In this document: positions 34,924 through 44,326 of the stretch, piece by piece
How the letters are laid out: every line of letters starts with the position of its first letter
How positions within the stretch are numbered: position 1 is the stretch's first letter
NCBI RefSeq assembly: GCF_028283705.1
Contig: NZ_JAPWKD010000022.1
Coordinates: 247,926 to 311,925 of the forward strand
Reading direction: 5' to 3'
DNA: 64,000 bases
DNA from: Pantoea sp.
GTDB taxonomy: Bacteria > Pseudomonadota > Gammaproteobacteria > Enterobacterales > Enterobacteriaceae
Position numbers and translations under genes: made by a program
Notes under the pieces: model-generated
Told to the model about the DNA's origin: nothing
Database searches by the model: none
What the model saw: the letters and a program-made list of their open reading frames with translations, nothing else

Positions 34924-35790
34924 TTAAACCGCGGAGGCCCCCGAGACGATCTCGGTAAGTTCCTGGGTGATGCTGGCCTGACGAGCTTTGTTGTAAACCA
35001 ACTGCAGCTCTTTGATCAGATTTCCGCCGTTATCGGTTGCAGCTTTCATCGCAACCATACGTGCGGCCTGCTCACTGGCCAGGTTTTCCACCACACCCTG
35101 ATAAACCTGCGATTCGACATAACGACGCAGCAGGGTATCCAGCAGCGCTTTCGGATCGGGTTCGTACAGGTAATCCCAGGTCTTCGCCTTCATCTCTTCT
35201 TCACCTTCCGCTGGCGGTAACGGCAGCAGTTGGGTAATGGTCGGAGTCTGAGACATGGTGTTATTAAACTTGTTGCTGACGACATACAGCTTGTCGATGC
35301 GGCCTTCATCATAAGCCTGCAACATCACTTTTACCGGGCCGATCAATTCAGACAGTGAAGGCTTATCGCCCATGCCTGTAACCTGCGCCACGATGTTGCC
35401 ACCCACAGAGCCGAAGAAACCCAGCCCTTTGGAACCGATAATCGCCAGATCGCTCTGTACGCCTTTATCAGTCCAGGCTTTCATTTCTGCCAGCACTTTT
35501 TTGAACAGGTTAATGTTCAAACCACCACAAAGCCCGCGGTCAGTCGAAACGACCAGGTAGCCGACGCGCTTAACGTCACGCTCATCCAGGTAAGGGTGCT
35601 TGTATTCCAGATTGCCTAACGCAAGGTGACCAATCACTTTGCGCATGGTATCTGCATACGGACGACTGGCCGCCATGCGTTCCTGCGTTTTACGCATCTT
35701 GGAGGCGGCGACCATTTCCATTGCTTTGGTAATCTTCTGCGTGTTTTTCACGCTTCCGATTTTGGATCGTATTTCTTTTGCGCCGGCCAT
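34924..35790 (-). CDS. atpG: ATP synthase F1 subunit gamma
   Basis: The rotor shaft of F1, 288 residues. The N-terminal helix is AGAKEIRSKIGSVKNTQKIT and the C-terminal helix ends ITQELTEIVSGASAV, the two arms of the coiled coil. STDRGLCGGLN is the family signature in the Rossmann part. Confidence 0.97.
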   Translation of the reverse strand: MAGAKEIRSKIGSVKNTQKITKAMEMVAASKMRKTQERMAASRPYADTMRKVIGHLALGNLEYKHPYLDERDVKRVGYLVVSTDRGLCGGLNINLFKKVLAEMKAWTDKGVQSDLAIIGSKGLGFFGSVGGNIVAQVTGMGDKPSLSELIGPVKVMLQAYDEGRIDKLYVVSNKFNNTMSQTPTITQLLPLPPAEGEEEMKAKTWDYLYEPDPKALLDTLLRRYVESQVYQGVVENLASEQAARMVAMKAATDNGGNLIKELQLVYNKARQASITQELTEIVSGASAV

Positions 35791-35842
35791 TAGCTTCTCC
35801 TCAAAGCCTTGCGGCCTGCCTTTTCAGACAAGCCGCCAGACA

Positions 35843-37384
35843 TTACCAGGACTGGGTTGCTTTAAACGTTTCGAGGAGGCCTTTCAGCTTCTCTTCGATT
35901 TCGTTGTTGAAGTTACCAGACTGGTTGATTTCAGCCATCAGCTCGGCGTGGTCGCGGTCTGCAAACGCCAGCAGCGCTGCTTCAAAGCTACCAATTTTTG
36001 CCAGCTCAACGTCGTTCAGGAAGCCACGCTCTGCAGCAAACAGCACCAGACCCTGCTGCGCGATTGACATCGGCGCATACTGTTTCTGTTTCAGCAGCTC
36101 GGTCACTTTCTGACCGTGGCTCAGCTGTTTACGGGTTGCGTCGTCCAGATCAGAAGCAAACTGAGAGAATGCTGCCAGTTCACGATACTGTGCCAGAGCG
36201 GTACGGATACCACCGGACAGTTTCTTGATGATCTTGGTCTGCGCTGCACCACCCACACGAGATACTGAGATCCCCGGGTTAACTGCCGGACGAATACCGG
36301 AGTTGAACAGGTTAGATTCCAGGAAGATCTGACCATCGGTGATTGAAATCACGTTGGTCGGAACGAACGCAGAAACGTCACCCGCCTGGGTTTCGATGAT
36401 CGGCAGTGCAGTCAGAGAACCGGTCTTACCTTTCACTTCACCATTGGTGAAACGCTCAACGTAATCAGCGGTAACGCGTGATGCACGCTCCAGCAGACGA
36501 GAGTGGAGGTAGAACACGTCGCCAGGGAACGCTTCACGACCCGGCGGACGACGGAGCAGCAGAGAAATCTGACGGTAAGCAACAGCCTGCTTAGACAGGT
36601 CATCGTATACGATCAGCGCATCTTCACCACGGTCACGGAAGTATTCACCCATTGCGCAACCGGCATACGGCGCCAGGTATTGCAGTGCAGCAGATTCAGA
36701 AGCAGAAGCCACAACCACGATGGTGTTAGCCAGTGCACCGTGTTCTTCCAGCTTACGTACCACGTTAGAGATGGTAGAAGCTTTCTGACCGATCGCGACG
36801 TACACGCATTTGATGCCTGAATCGCGCTGGTTGATGATGGCGTCGATAGCCATTGCCGTTTTACCGGTCTGACGGTCACCGATGATCAGCTCACGCTGGC
36901 CACGGCCGATTGGAATCATCGCATCGACAGATTTGTAACCAGTCTGAACTGGCTCATCAACAGACTGACGATCGATAACGCCCGGAGCAATCACTTCAAC
37001 CGGCGAGAAGCCGTCGTTTTCGATTGCGCCTTTACCGTCGATTGGAGCACCCAGGGTGTTCACAACGCGACCCAGCAGGCCACGACCAACCGGCACTTCC
37101 AGAATACGGCCAGTACACTTAACCTTCATGCCTTCGGCGAGGTCAGCATACGGACCCATCACCACCGCACCTACAGAGTCACGCTCGAGGTTCAGGGCGA
37201 TAGCGTAACGGTTACCCGGCAGGGCAATCATTTCACCCTGCATCACATCGGCCAGGCCGTGTACGCGGATGATACCGTCACTTACAGAAACAATAGTACC
37301 TTCATTGTGAGCTTCGCTCACGACATTGAACTGAGCAATGCGCTGCTTGATCAGTTCGCTGATTTCGGTGGAATTCAGTTGCAT
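35843..37384 (-). CDS. atpA: ATP synthase F1 subunit alpha
   Basis: The non-catalytic nucleotide-binding subunit, 513 residues as in E. coli. The N-terminus MQLNSTEISELIKQRIAQF binds delta, the P-loop is GDRQTGKT, and PAVNPGISVSRVGGAAQ is the alpha/beta family signature including the arginine finger region. Confidence 0.98.
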   Translation of the reverse strand: MQLNSTEISELIKQRIAQFNVVSEAHNEGTIVSVSDGIIRVHGLADVMQGEMIALPGNRYAIALNLERDSVGAVVMGPYADLAEGMKVKCTGRILEVPVGRGLLGRVVNTLGAPIDGKGAIENDGFSPVEVIAPGVIDRQSVDEPVQTGYKSVDAMIPIGRGQRELIIGDRQTGKTAMAIDAIINQRDSGIKCVYVAIGQKASTISNVVRKLEEHGALANTIVVVASASESAALQYLAPYAGCAMGEYFRDRGEDALIVYDDLSKQAVAYRQISLLLRRPPGREAFPGDVFYLHSRLLERASRVTADYVERFTNGEVKGKTGSLTALPIIETQAGDVSAFVPTNVISITDGQIFLESNLFNSGIRPAVNPGISVSRVGGAAQTKIIKKLSGGIRTALAQYRELAAFSQFASDLDDATRKQLSHGQKVTELLKQKQYAPMSIAQQGLVLFAAERGFLNDVELAKIGSFEAALLAFADRDHAELMAEINQSGNFNNEIEEKLKGLLETFKATQSW

Positions 37385-37398
37385 ATGCTCCAGTCCCC

Positions 37399-37932
37399 TT
37401 AAGACTGCAAGGCGTCTGCCAGACGCTCAAGACGGCCGCGAACGCTGCCATCAATCACCAGATCACCCGCACGGATGACCACGCCTGCCATTACAGACTT
37501 ATCAATTTTGCAATTCAGCTTAACTTTGCGTGACAGACGTTTTTCCATCGCGGCGCTGATTTTCGTCAGCTGGCCGTCGCTCAGCGTACTGGCAGAAATC
37601 ACATCAACTTCGGCCGTCGCTTCGTGAGCGTCACGCAGTTGAATGAACTGTTCCAGTACATCTGGAAGCGCTGTCAAACGTCCGTTTTCCGCCATCACCT
37701 TAATCAGGTTCTGAGCGTATTCATCCAGTTGATCACCACAGACTGCAATGAAAGAAGCAGATAAGGCTTCCGGTGCTAAGGCACCGGAAAGGAGATCTGC
37801 CATCTGTTCGTTGCCAGCCACTTCTGCGGCAAACGCCAGCATGTTTTGCCAGCGCTCGATACTTTGATGCTCAACAGCAAAGTCAAAAGCTGCTTTGGCG
37901 TAGGGGCGAGCTACAGTAATCAGATCAGACAT
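37399..37932 (-). CDS. atpH: ATP synthase F1 subunit delta
   Basis: A 177-residue stator subunit joining F1 alpha to the b stalk. The N-terminal helical domain starts ITVARPYAKAAFDFAVEH. The C-terminal signature is DKSVMAGVVIRAGDLVIDGSVRGRL, cited here by its parts GGVVIR-like and DGSVRGRL. It lies 14 bases after atpF and 14 before atpA. Confidence 0.97.
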   Translation of the reverse strand: MSDLITVARPYAKAAFDFAVEHQSIERWQNMLAFAAEVAGNEQMADLLSGALAPEALSASFIAVCGDQLDEYAQNLIKVMAENGRLTALPDVLEQFIQLRDAHEATAEVDVISASTLSDGQLTKISAAMEKRLSRKVKLNCKIDKSVMAGVVIRAGDLVIDGSVRGRLERLADALQS

Positions 37933-37946
37933 CAGCCCCTCCCTCC

Positions 37947-38417
37947 TTACAGTTCAGCGACCAGTTTATCAACGATGTCGCTGTTAGCAGCTTCATCTAC
38001 GGAACGTTCGATGATCTTCTCGGCGCCAGCTAATGCCAGCAACGCGACTTGCTTACGCAGCTCTTCGCGGACACGTGAACGCTCGGCTTCGATTTCTGCC
38101 TGCGCCTGCGCCACGATGCGGTTACGTTCAGTCTCAGCTTCAGTTTTCACTTCGTCCAGAATCTGTGCACGGCGTTTGTTCGCCTGCTCGATAATGACCT
38201 GGGCTTCTTCTTTGGCTTTTTTCAGCTGGTCGGTCGCATTGGCCTGCGCGAGATCCAAATCTTTCTTCGCGCGTTCAGCAGAAGCAAGGCCATCAGCAAT
38301 TTCTTTCTGGCGCTTTTCGATGGCAGCCATAATCGGCGGCCATACGTACTTCATGCAGAACGCGACAAACAGGATGAACGCGATGGCCTGGCCGAGGATT
38401 GTTGCATTAATGTTCAC
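37947..38417 (-). CDS. atpF: ATP synthase Fo subunit b
   Basis: A 156-residue stator stalk. One N-terminal transmembrane helix (about 5-25, ATILGQAIAFILFVAFCMKY) is followed by a long charged helix rich in Ala, Glu, Lys and Arg that forms the dimeric coiled coil. Confidence 0.97.
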   Translation of the reverse strand: MNINATILGQAIAFILFVAFCMKYVWPPIMAAIEKRQKEIADGLASAERAKKDLDLAQANATDQLKKAKEEAQVIIEQANKRRAQILDEVKTEAETERNRIVAQAQAEIEAERSRVREELRKQVALLALAGAEKIIERSVDEAANSDIVDKLVAEL

Positions 38418-38524
38418 AGCACAATGCCTCTTATTAAGTTAACTTGCTCTGCCGTTATCAATGATAAGCGGCAGAATCCGTTTCTCACCACACCGGGTGT
38501 CATGAGAAACAAAGGCTATCAGGC

Positions 38525-38764
<240 letters not shown>

Positions 38765-38813
38765 GACAGTCTCCAGTTTGTTTCAGTTAAAAGCTAAGTA
38801 GTTGAGATAAAAA

Positions 38814-39632
38814 TCAATGTTCTTCAGATGCCATCGACAGATAGACGATCGTGAGGACCATGAAAATGAAAGCCTGCAGCGAAATGATCAGGATGTGGAA
38901 AATGGCCCACGGCACATTCAACACCCATTGCGACCACCACGGCAGCAGACCGGCAATCAGGATAAAGATCAGCTCACCCGCATACATGTTGCCGAACAGT
39001 CGCAGACCGAGTGAAACCGGTTTGGACAGCAGGCTAACACCTTCAAGAATCAGGTTGATGGGGATGAAGATCGGGTGATTAAAAGGCTGCAGCGTCAGCT
39101 CTTTGGCGAAGCCACCTACACCTTTCATTTTGATGCTGTAGAACAGAATCAAAATAAATACGCCCAGCGCCATAGACAGCGTGATGTTCACGTCCGCAGA
39201 CGGCACGACGCGCAGCGCCGGCAGGCCTAAATAGTGCTCACCGATAAACGGCAGCAGGTCGATAGGCAGCAGATCCATGAAGTTCATCAGGAAGACCCAG
39301 ACAAAAATCGTCAGAGCCAGCGGGGCGATAAGTTTGCTTTTACCGTGGTACATGTCGCGTACGTTGTTATCAACGAAACCGACAACCAGTTCGATAGCCG
39401 CTTGTAATTTCCCTGGCACACCGCTGGTGGCGCTTTTGGCCACTTTACGGAACAACACCAGGAAGATAAGTCCCAGCACCAGAGAGAAAAACATGGAATC
39501 GATATTTAATACCCAGAACGTCGCGGGAGCGTCGTGCGGATTCACTAACTCGAAAGTACGCAGGTCCAGCTGAAGGTTATTCAGGTGGTGACCTATGTAT
39601 TCTTGCGGAGTAGAGATTTCTCCTGCAGCCAT
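38814..39632 (-). CDS. atpB: ATP synthase Fo subunit a
   Basis: A 272-residue membrane subunit forming the two proton half-channels. PVSLGLRLFGNMYAGELIF carries the essential arginine in its long horizontal helix. The C-terminal helix contains AFIFMVLTIVYLSMASEEH. Confidence 0.97.
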   Translation of the reverse strand: MAAGEISTPQEYIGHHLNNLQLDLRTFELVNPHDAPATFWVLNIDSMFFSLVLGLIFLVLFRKVAKSATSGVPGKLQAAIELVVGFVDNNVRDMYHGKSKLIAPLALTIFVWVFLMNFMDLLPIDLLPFIGEHYLGLPALRVVPSADVNITLSMALGVFILILFYSIKMKGVGGFAKELTLQPFNHPIFIPINLILEGVSLLSKPVSLGLRLFGNMYAGELIFILIAGLLPWWSQWVLNVPWAIFHILIISLQAFIFMVLTIVYLSMASEEH

Positions 39633-39640
39633 GATGCCTC

Positions 39641-40021
39641 TTACCCTTTGTTGTTAATTACAGCCGGTGCGACGATCTGCACCACCAGCACCGATAACCA
39701 GGTGATTGCGACTGGCCAGAAGACCGCCCCAAACACACCCAACGCCACAATGAGAAAAATAATGGTGGCGAACACCTTTAATACTTCACCGAAGGCGAAG
39801 CTCCAGGCTACACGCCCTTTGGCCGGTGTTTGCCCCTGCAGGCGCCAGGCTAAAAACATAAACAACACATTCGGCAGCCAGGCTGCCAGCCCACCCGCGA
39901 TGGCGGAGACACCCCAGATGGCATCTTTCAGGGCAAACAACGCACCGATTACGACAAAAGTCACCAGCTGAAAAAGCAGCACGGTTCGGGCTAATTTTAC
40001 ACTGTAAAGAGACACTGACAT
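39641..40021 (-). CDS. atpI: ATP synthase protein I
   Basis: A 126-residue small membrane protein, first gene of the operon, thought to assist assembly of the c ring. It has four hydrophobic segments, with KDAIWGVSAIAGGLAAWLPN conserved and the end VAPAVINNKG as in E. coli. It is separated from atpB by 8 bases. Confidence 0.94.
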   Translation of the reverse strand: MSVSLYSVKLARTVLLFQLVTFVVIGALFALKDAIWGVSAIAGGLAAWLPNVLFMFLAWRLQGQTPAKGRVAWSFAFGEVLKVFATIIFLIVALGVFGAVFWPVAITWLSVLVVQIVAPAVINNKG

Positions 40022-40112
40022 GGTGCTGAACTCTCCTGCCCCGAATGGGGTATGTCGCGTGTCGTATAAGACTGCCTTTACTCATTTGAGTCAAGCAGCA
40101 AAAGCCGTGCAA

Positions 40113-40140
40113 ATTATACGGGCCGCACCTGCGATTTCAA
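40113..40140 (-). promoter_or_regulatory. Sigma-70 promoter of the atp operon
   Basis: On the - strand, TTGAAA (40140-40135) and TATAAT (40118-40113) are separated by 16 bases. It lies about 92 bases before the atpI start and is the best promoter in this gap. Confidence 0.85.
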
Positions 40141-40694
40141 TCGCTAAGTAGCGAAAAGGTGAACAATTATTTAAATTTCTTTCCGGAGGGCTATTTCTCA
40201 AAAGATTCACATCGAAGAATGATGGTTTCATGAGGTGAAATTGCGCCTGCCACTTGCTTTTAAAGCGTGCTTCAGATCACATTATAAGCATATGGACATG
40301 ATGTGATTTTGTTTTGAACAAAAAAATACCCATTTCAGATAGGGGAAAAAAGTCCATTTATCAGAAAGATAAAATTATATTCAGACCACATCGACTGGAT
40401 TAACGATAAAAACACTCTATTGACATCTCACAGCGTAATAAAATCGCAAAACTGATATTACGCACGCCGATTTATTGCTGAGTTATATTTTCTGGCGTGA
40501 CTATTGTTTAACGTAAATACACCCAGAGAAGTGATCTAACTGATAATGAAATGTGAATTAAACGTTAAATGTAACAGAGCTTTTCGGATAATTTCCGCCA
40601 GGAATGTTAACTCGCTTCCCCTGCCCTGCTGAATAAATCTCTTCATCGCCTATTGTTTGATTGCTGATTTTTTATACAGCGACTGGGATAACTC
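40141..40694. other. AT-rich intergenic region between rsmG and atpI
   Basis: About 550 bases with no credible gene on either strand. The composition is markedly more AT-rich than the flanks, with A- and T-tracts around 40300-40400. It lies upstream of the atp promoter and may act as an UP-element or nucleoid-protein (H-NS, IHF, Fis) binding zone. A gap of similar size is present at this point in E. coli. Confidence 0.5.
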
Positions 40695-40728
40695 AAATGG
40701 TATAGATTGGTCTTAATCCATACCATTT
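40695..40728 (-). terminator. Stem-loop after rsmG
   Basis: AAATGGTAT (40695-40703) and ATACCATTT (40720-40728) pair, with a further GATT/AATC inside. It lies 7 bases past the rsmG stop and probably ends the mnmG-rsmG transcript; the following U-run is poor. Confidence 0.55.
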
Positions 40729-40734
40729 TCGGGG

Positions 40735-41352
40735 CTATTGACGGGCAATCACCACCAGATGACGTTCCCCTTCCAGCTCAGGCACCTGTAACGGATAAAC
40801 CTGCTCTACCAAAAAACCCGCCGGTAAGGTGTTTATTTCATCATCCGGGCGTACCCCTTTCAGGGCATAGAAATGTCCCTGTGCCGAAGGAAGATGATGG
40901 CACCAGTTCACCATATCCTCAAGCGAAGCGAAAGCACGGCTGATCACCCCATCAAATGGCGGCTCCGCCGGAAACTCCTCAACGCGGCTCTGCACTGGCG
41001 TCACGTTAGTAAGCCCTAACTCATGTTGCACCTGACGCAGAAAACGAACACGCTTGCCAAGACTATCCAGTAGCGTGAACTGTGCCTGTGGACGCACAAT
41101 CGCCAGCGGAATACCTGGTAATCCCGGCCCGGTGCCCACATCAATAAAGCGATCGCCCTGTAAATGCGGCTCCACCACGATGCTATCGAGAATATGGCGT
41201 ACCAGCATTTGCTGCGGATCGCGTACGGATGTCAGGTTGTAGGCTTTATTCCATTTATGCAGCAACTCAACATAACCAACCAGCTGTTGTTTTTGTTGAT
41301 CGGAGAGAGAAATGTTTGCCGCTTTCAGCAGCGCGGAGAGTTTGTTAATCAC
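40735..41352 (-). CDS. rsmG: 16S rRNA (guanine-527-N7)-methyltransferase RsmG
   Basis: A 205-residue SAM-dependent methyltransferase that modifies G527 of 16S rRNA. HKWNKAYNLTSVRDP and FIDVGTGPGLPGIPLAI (SAM loop) are the family motifs. The start is GTG, as in E. coli. It is co-directional with mnmG, 47 bases downstream. Confidence 0.96.
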   Translation of the reverse strand: MINKLSALLKAANISLSDQQKQQLVGYVELLHKWNKAYNLTSVRDPQQMLVRHILDSIVVEPHLQGDRFIDVGTGPGLPGIPLAIVRPQAQFTLLDSLGKRVRFLRQVQHELGLTNVTPVQSRVEEFPAEPPFDGVISRAFASLEDMVNWCHHLPSAQGHFYALKGVRPDDEINTLPAGFLVEQVYPLQVPELEGERHLVVIARQ

Positions 41353-41399
41353 GACGAGAATTCCATTAACGGGGGCGAGCTGGCCCGCCCCGTGATCAA

Positions 41400-43289
41400 T
41401 CAGGCGCTTTTACGCAGCAGACCCTGTTTTTTCAGGTAAATCAGCAAAATGGAGATGGCAGCTGGCGTAATGCCAGAAATGCGTGACGCCTGACCAATCG
41501 AGCTGGGTTTATGATCGTTGAGTTTAGCAATCACTTCATTCGACAGACCCGATACCTGACGGTAATCAAGCGTGGCAGGCAACAAGGTGTTTTCATTACG
41601 CTGCTGGCGATCAATTTCTTCCTGCTGACGCGCAATGTAGCCTTCGTATTTCACCTGGATTTCGACCTGCTCTGCTGCCTGTTCATCGGCCAGCGCCGGG
41701 CCATAGCTGTTCAGCGAGGTCAGCAACGCATAGGTCATTTCCGGACGACGCAGCAAATCTTCACCACTGGCTTCTTTGGTCAGCGGCGAACTGGTGATGC
41801 TGTTCACTTCCGCTACGTTGTCGGATTTTGGATGCACCCACAAATCGCGCAGACGTTGACGTTCCAGCTCAATTGCTTCCAGTTTCTGGTTGTAACGCGC
41901 CCAACGCGCATCATCCACCAGACCCAGCTCGCGACCGGTTTCAGTCAGACGCAAATCCGCGTTGTCTTCACGCAGCATCAGACGATATTCCGCGCGTGAG
42001 GTAAACATGCGGTACGGTTCTTTGGTTCCCAGCGTGCACAGGTCATCAACCAGCACACCCATATAAGCCTGATCGCGACGCGGTGCCCAGCCTTCTTTAT
42101 CGGCGGATTGACGAGCCGCGTTCAGGCCCGCCAGCAGACCCTGTGCCGCCGCTTCTTCATAGCCGGTGGTGCCGTTGATCTGGCCCGCGAAGAACAAGCC
42201 CTGAATATATTTGCTTTCCAGCGTCAGTTTCAGATCACGCGGGTCGAAAAAATCATACTCGATGGCATAGCCCGGACGCACAATCTTCGCGTTTTCCAGG
42301 CCTTTCATCGAACGGACGATCTGCATCTGCACATCGAATGGCAGGCTGGTAGAAATACCGTTCGGATAGATTTCGTTGCTGGTCAGCCCTTCCGGCTCAA
42401 GGAAGATCTGATGCGAGTTACGATCGGCAAAGCGCATCACTTTGTCTTCGATCGACGGGCAATAACGTGGACCGATCCCTTCGATGACCCCGGCATACAT
42501 TGGGCTGCGATCGAGGTTGTTGCGGATCACATCATGGGTTTGTTCGTTGGTATGGGTGATCCAGCATGGCACCTGTTGTGGGTGCTGGCTGACATTGCCC
42601 ATGAATGAAAACACCGGCATTGGATCATCGCCATGCTGCGGTGACAGCTGAGTGAAGTCAATGGTGCGCGCGTCAATACGTGGCGGAGTTCCGGTCTTCA
42701 GACGGCCAACACGCAGCGGCAGTGCACGCAGGCGTTTGGACAACGGGATCGACGGCGGATCGCCTGCGCGACCACCGCTGTAATTATCCATACCAATATG
42801 AATTTTGCCGTCGAGGAATGTCCCGACAGTCAGCACTACGGTTTTAGCACGGAATTTCAGGCCCATCTGCGTTACAGCGCCGACGACACGATCGTTTTCC
42901 ACAATCAGATCATCAACTGCCTGCTGGAAGATCATCAGGTTAGGCTGATTCTCCAGCGCAGAACGCACTGCCTGACGATACAGTACACGGTCAGCCTGTG
43001 CACGGGTCGCACGCACGGCCGGGCCTTTGCTCGCGTTTAGTATCCTAAACTGGATACCCGCTTTGTCGATTGCCGTTGCCATCAAACCGCCGAGGGCATC
43101 CACTTCCTTCACCAGGTGTCCTTTGCCGATACCACCGATTGCCGGGTTACAGGACATTTGTCCCAGCTTATCAATGTCATGGGTGAGTAACAGGGTTTGC
43201 TGACCCATTCGGGCAGCTGCCATCGCGGCCTCTGTGCCCGCATGACCACCACCAATTACGATGACGTCAAAAGGATCTGGATAAAACAT
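41400..43289 (-). CDS. mnmG: tRNA uridine-5-carboxymethylaminomethyl modification enzyme MnmG
   Basis: A 629-residue FAD enzyme that works with MnmE on tRNA U34. The N-terminal nucleotide motif is VIVIGGGHAGTEAA; other signatures are MSCNPAIGGIGKGHLVKE, GTPPRID, and NGTTGYEEAAAQGL. The ATG at 43289 gives MFYPDPFDVIVIG. It is the gene immediately left of oriC and its transcription moves away from the origin. Confidence 0.98.
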   Translation of the reverse strand: MFYPDPFDVIVIGGGHAGTEAAMAAARMGQQTLLLTHDIDKLGQMSCNPAIGGIGKGHLVKEVDALGGLMATAIDKAGIQFRILNASKGPAVRATRAQADRVLYRQAVRSALENQPNLMIFQQAVDDLIVENDRVVGAVTQMGLKFRAKTVVLTVGTFLDGKIHIGMDNYSGGRAGDPPSIPLSKRLRALPLRVGRLKTGTPPRIDARTIDFTQLSPQHGDDPMPVFSFMGNVSQHPQQVPCWITHTNEQTHDVIRNNLDRSPMYAGVIEGIGPRYCPSIEDKVMRFADRNSHQIFLEPEGLTSNEIYPNGISTSLPFDVQMQIVRSMKGLENAKIVRPGYAIEYDFFDPRDLKLTLESKYIQGLFFAGQINGTTGYEEAAAQGLLAGLNAARQSADKEGWAPRRDQAYMGVLVDDLCTLGTKEPYRMFTSRAEYRLMLREDNADLRLTETGRELGLVDDARWARYNQKLEAIELERQRLRDLWVHPKSDNVAEVNSITSSPLTKEASGEDLLRRPEMTYALLTSLNSYGPALADEQAAEQVEIQVKYEGYIARQQEEIDRQQRNENTLLPATLDYRQVSGLSNEVIAKLNDHKPSSIGQASRISGITPAAISILLIYLKKQGLLRKSA

Positions 43290-43373
43290 GAAGTGGTACC
43301 TCGTTAATGTTCGGACAGGGATCATTGCCCTGGGCGGTGGATTCTACTGAAATTCTGTCTGCGGTGAAAGTCG

Positions 43374-43655
43374 CCGGATCCTGAGGTTTAAAAGAAAGGA
43401 TCTTTATTCTTTGGATGATCTTCCTGTTAGATCTCTTATTAGGATCACGGTTCTCTGTTGATAACCTGAAAAAGCACTTAAGCAACAGCATATTGGTCAG
43501 GATCGTTTGCTGTGAATGATCGGTGATCCTGATCCGTATAAGCTGAGATCAAAATGACTGGTTATCCACAGCTCAGAAAAGCATCATCAGTTATTATTGG
43601 GATAACTACCGGTTATACGCATGATTCAGGCTATGTTATCCACAGGAGATCGGAG
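43374..43655. other. oriC: Chromosomal replication origin oriC
   Basis: It lies between mnmG and mioC as in E. coli. The left edge holds three GATC-started 13-mers, at 43399-43411, 43417-43429 and 43430-43442 (GATCTCTTATTAG), the unwinding element. DnaA boxes: R1-position TTATCAACA (- strand, 43456-43464), R2-position TTATCCACA (43562-43570), R3-position TTATCCCAA (- strand, 43597-43605), TTATACGCA (43613-43621) and R4 TTATCCACA (43636-43644). At least ten GATC sites lie between 43377 and 43651, as needed for Dam/SeqA control. Edges are approximate. Confidence 0.95.
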
Positions 43656-43729
43656 AATAAAAAGCATAAAACAGCGGAATCCTCTGGGGATCGCCCTGAT
43701 TTCACGATCCCCAACCAGTCCGGATCGTC

Positions 43730-44170
43730 TTATAACTGTGTTTGCCAGCTCGACAGCCACACTTCGGCCGGATCTTCCGGAATCTCATGTTCCAGCACGT
43801 CGATCTCAAGGCGATCGCCAACACGTTTGGCACCCAGCTGGTTCAGTTGATCTTCCAGCAGCCTGATCGCGCCACAAAACAGATCGTATTCATGGTTGCC
43901 AATGCCCACTGCACCAAAACGAACGGCGGAGAGATCCGGCTGCGTTTCTTTTAATGCTTCATAAAAGGGCAGCAGGTTATCAGGCAGCTCACCGGCGCCG
44001 TGTGTTGACGTCACTATCAGCCAGATACCTTGCTGTGGCACTTCATCCAGTTCCGGTCCATGCAGCACCTCGGTAGAAAAGCCTGCATCCTGGAGCTTTT
44101 CTTCCAGATGTTCGGCAACATATTCGGCGCTGCCCAGGGTACTGCCAGTGATTAACGTGATATCGGCCAT
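43730..44170 (-). CDS. mioC: FMN-binding protein MioC (flavodoxin-like)
   Basis: A 146-residue flavodoxin-fold protein. ITLITGSTLGSAEYVAE is the FMN phosphate loop, VTSTHGAGELPDN and FGAVGIGNHEYDLFC the isoalloxazine loops. E. coli MioC takes part in biotin synthase electron transfer. Its transcription reads into oriC and so may influence initiation. Confidence 0.95.
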   Translation of the reverse strand: MADITLITGSTLGSAEYVAEHLEEKLQDAGFSTEVLHGPELDEVPQQGIWLIVTSTHGAGELPDNLLPFYEALKETQPDLSAVRFGAVGIGNHEYDLFCGAIRLLEDQLNQLGAKRVGDRLEIDVLEHEIPEDPAEVWLSSWQTQL

Positions 44171-44197
44171 GATGCTCTCCGGAACTCAAAGGCGAGC

Positions 44198-44237
44198 ATT
44201 GTACGCTGTGATCAAGCCGTGATCCACCTGTGGAAAA
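44198..44237 (-). promoter_or_regulatory. mioC promoter with adjacent DnaA box
   Basis: On the - strand TGGATC (44226-44221) and TACAAT (44203-44198) are 17 bases apart, about 28 bases before the mioC start. Immediately upstream, TTTTCCACA (44237-44229) matches the DnaA box TTWTNCACA. This agrees with DnaA repression of mioC known in E. coli. Confidence 0.72.
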
Positions 44238-44326
44238 CAGGGTTAATAACGAAAAGCACTGGCTGTCAGGCTGCATCTCTGGTGAGATCTGCCTGGGATA
44301 AGTTTGTGCACAGGAAAGGAAGGGGA

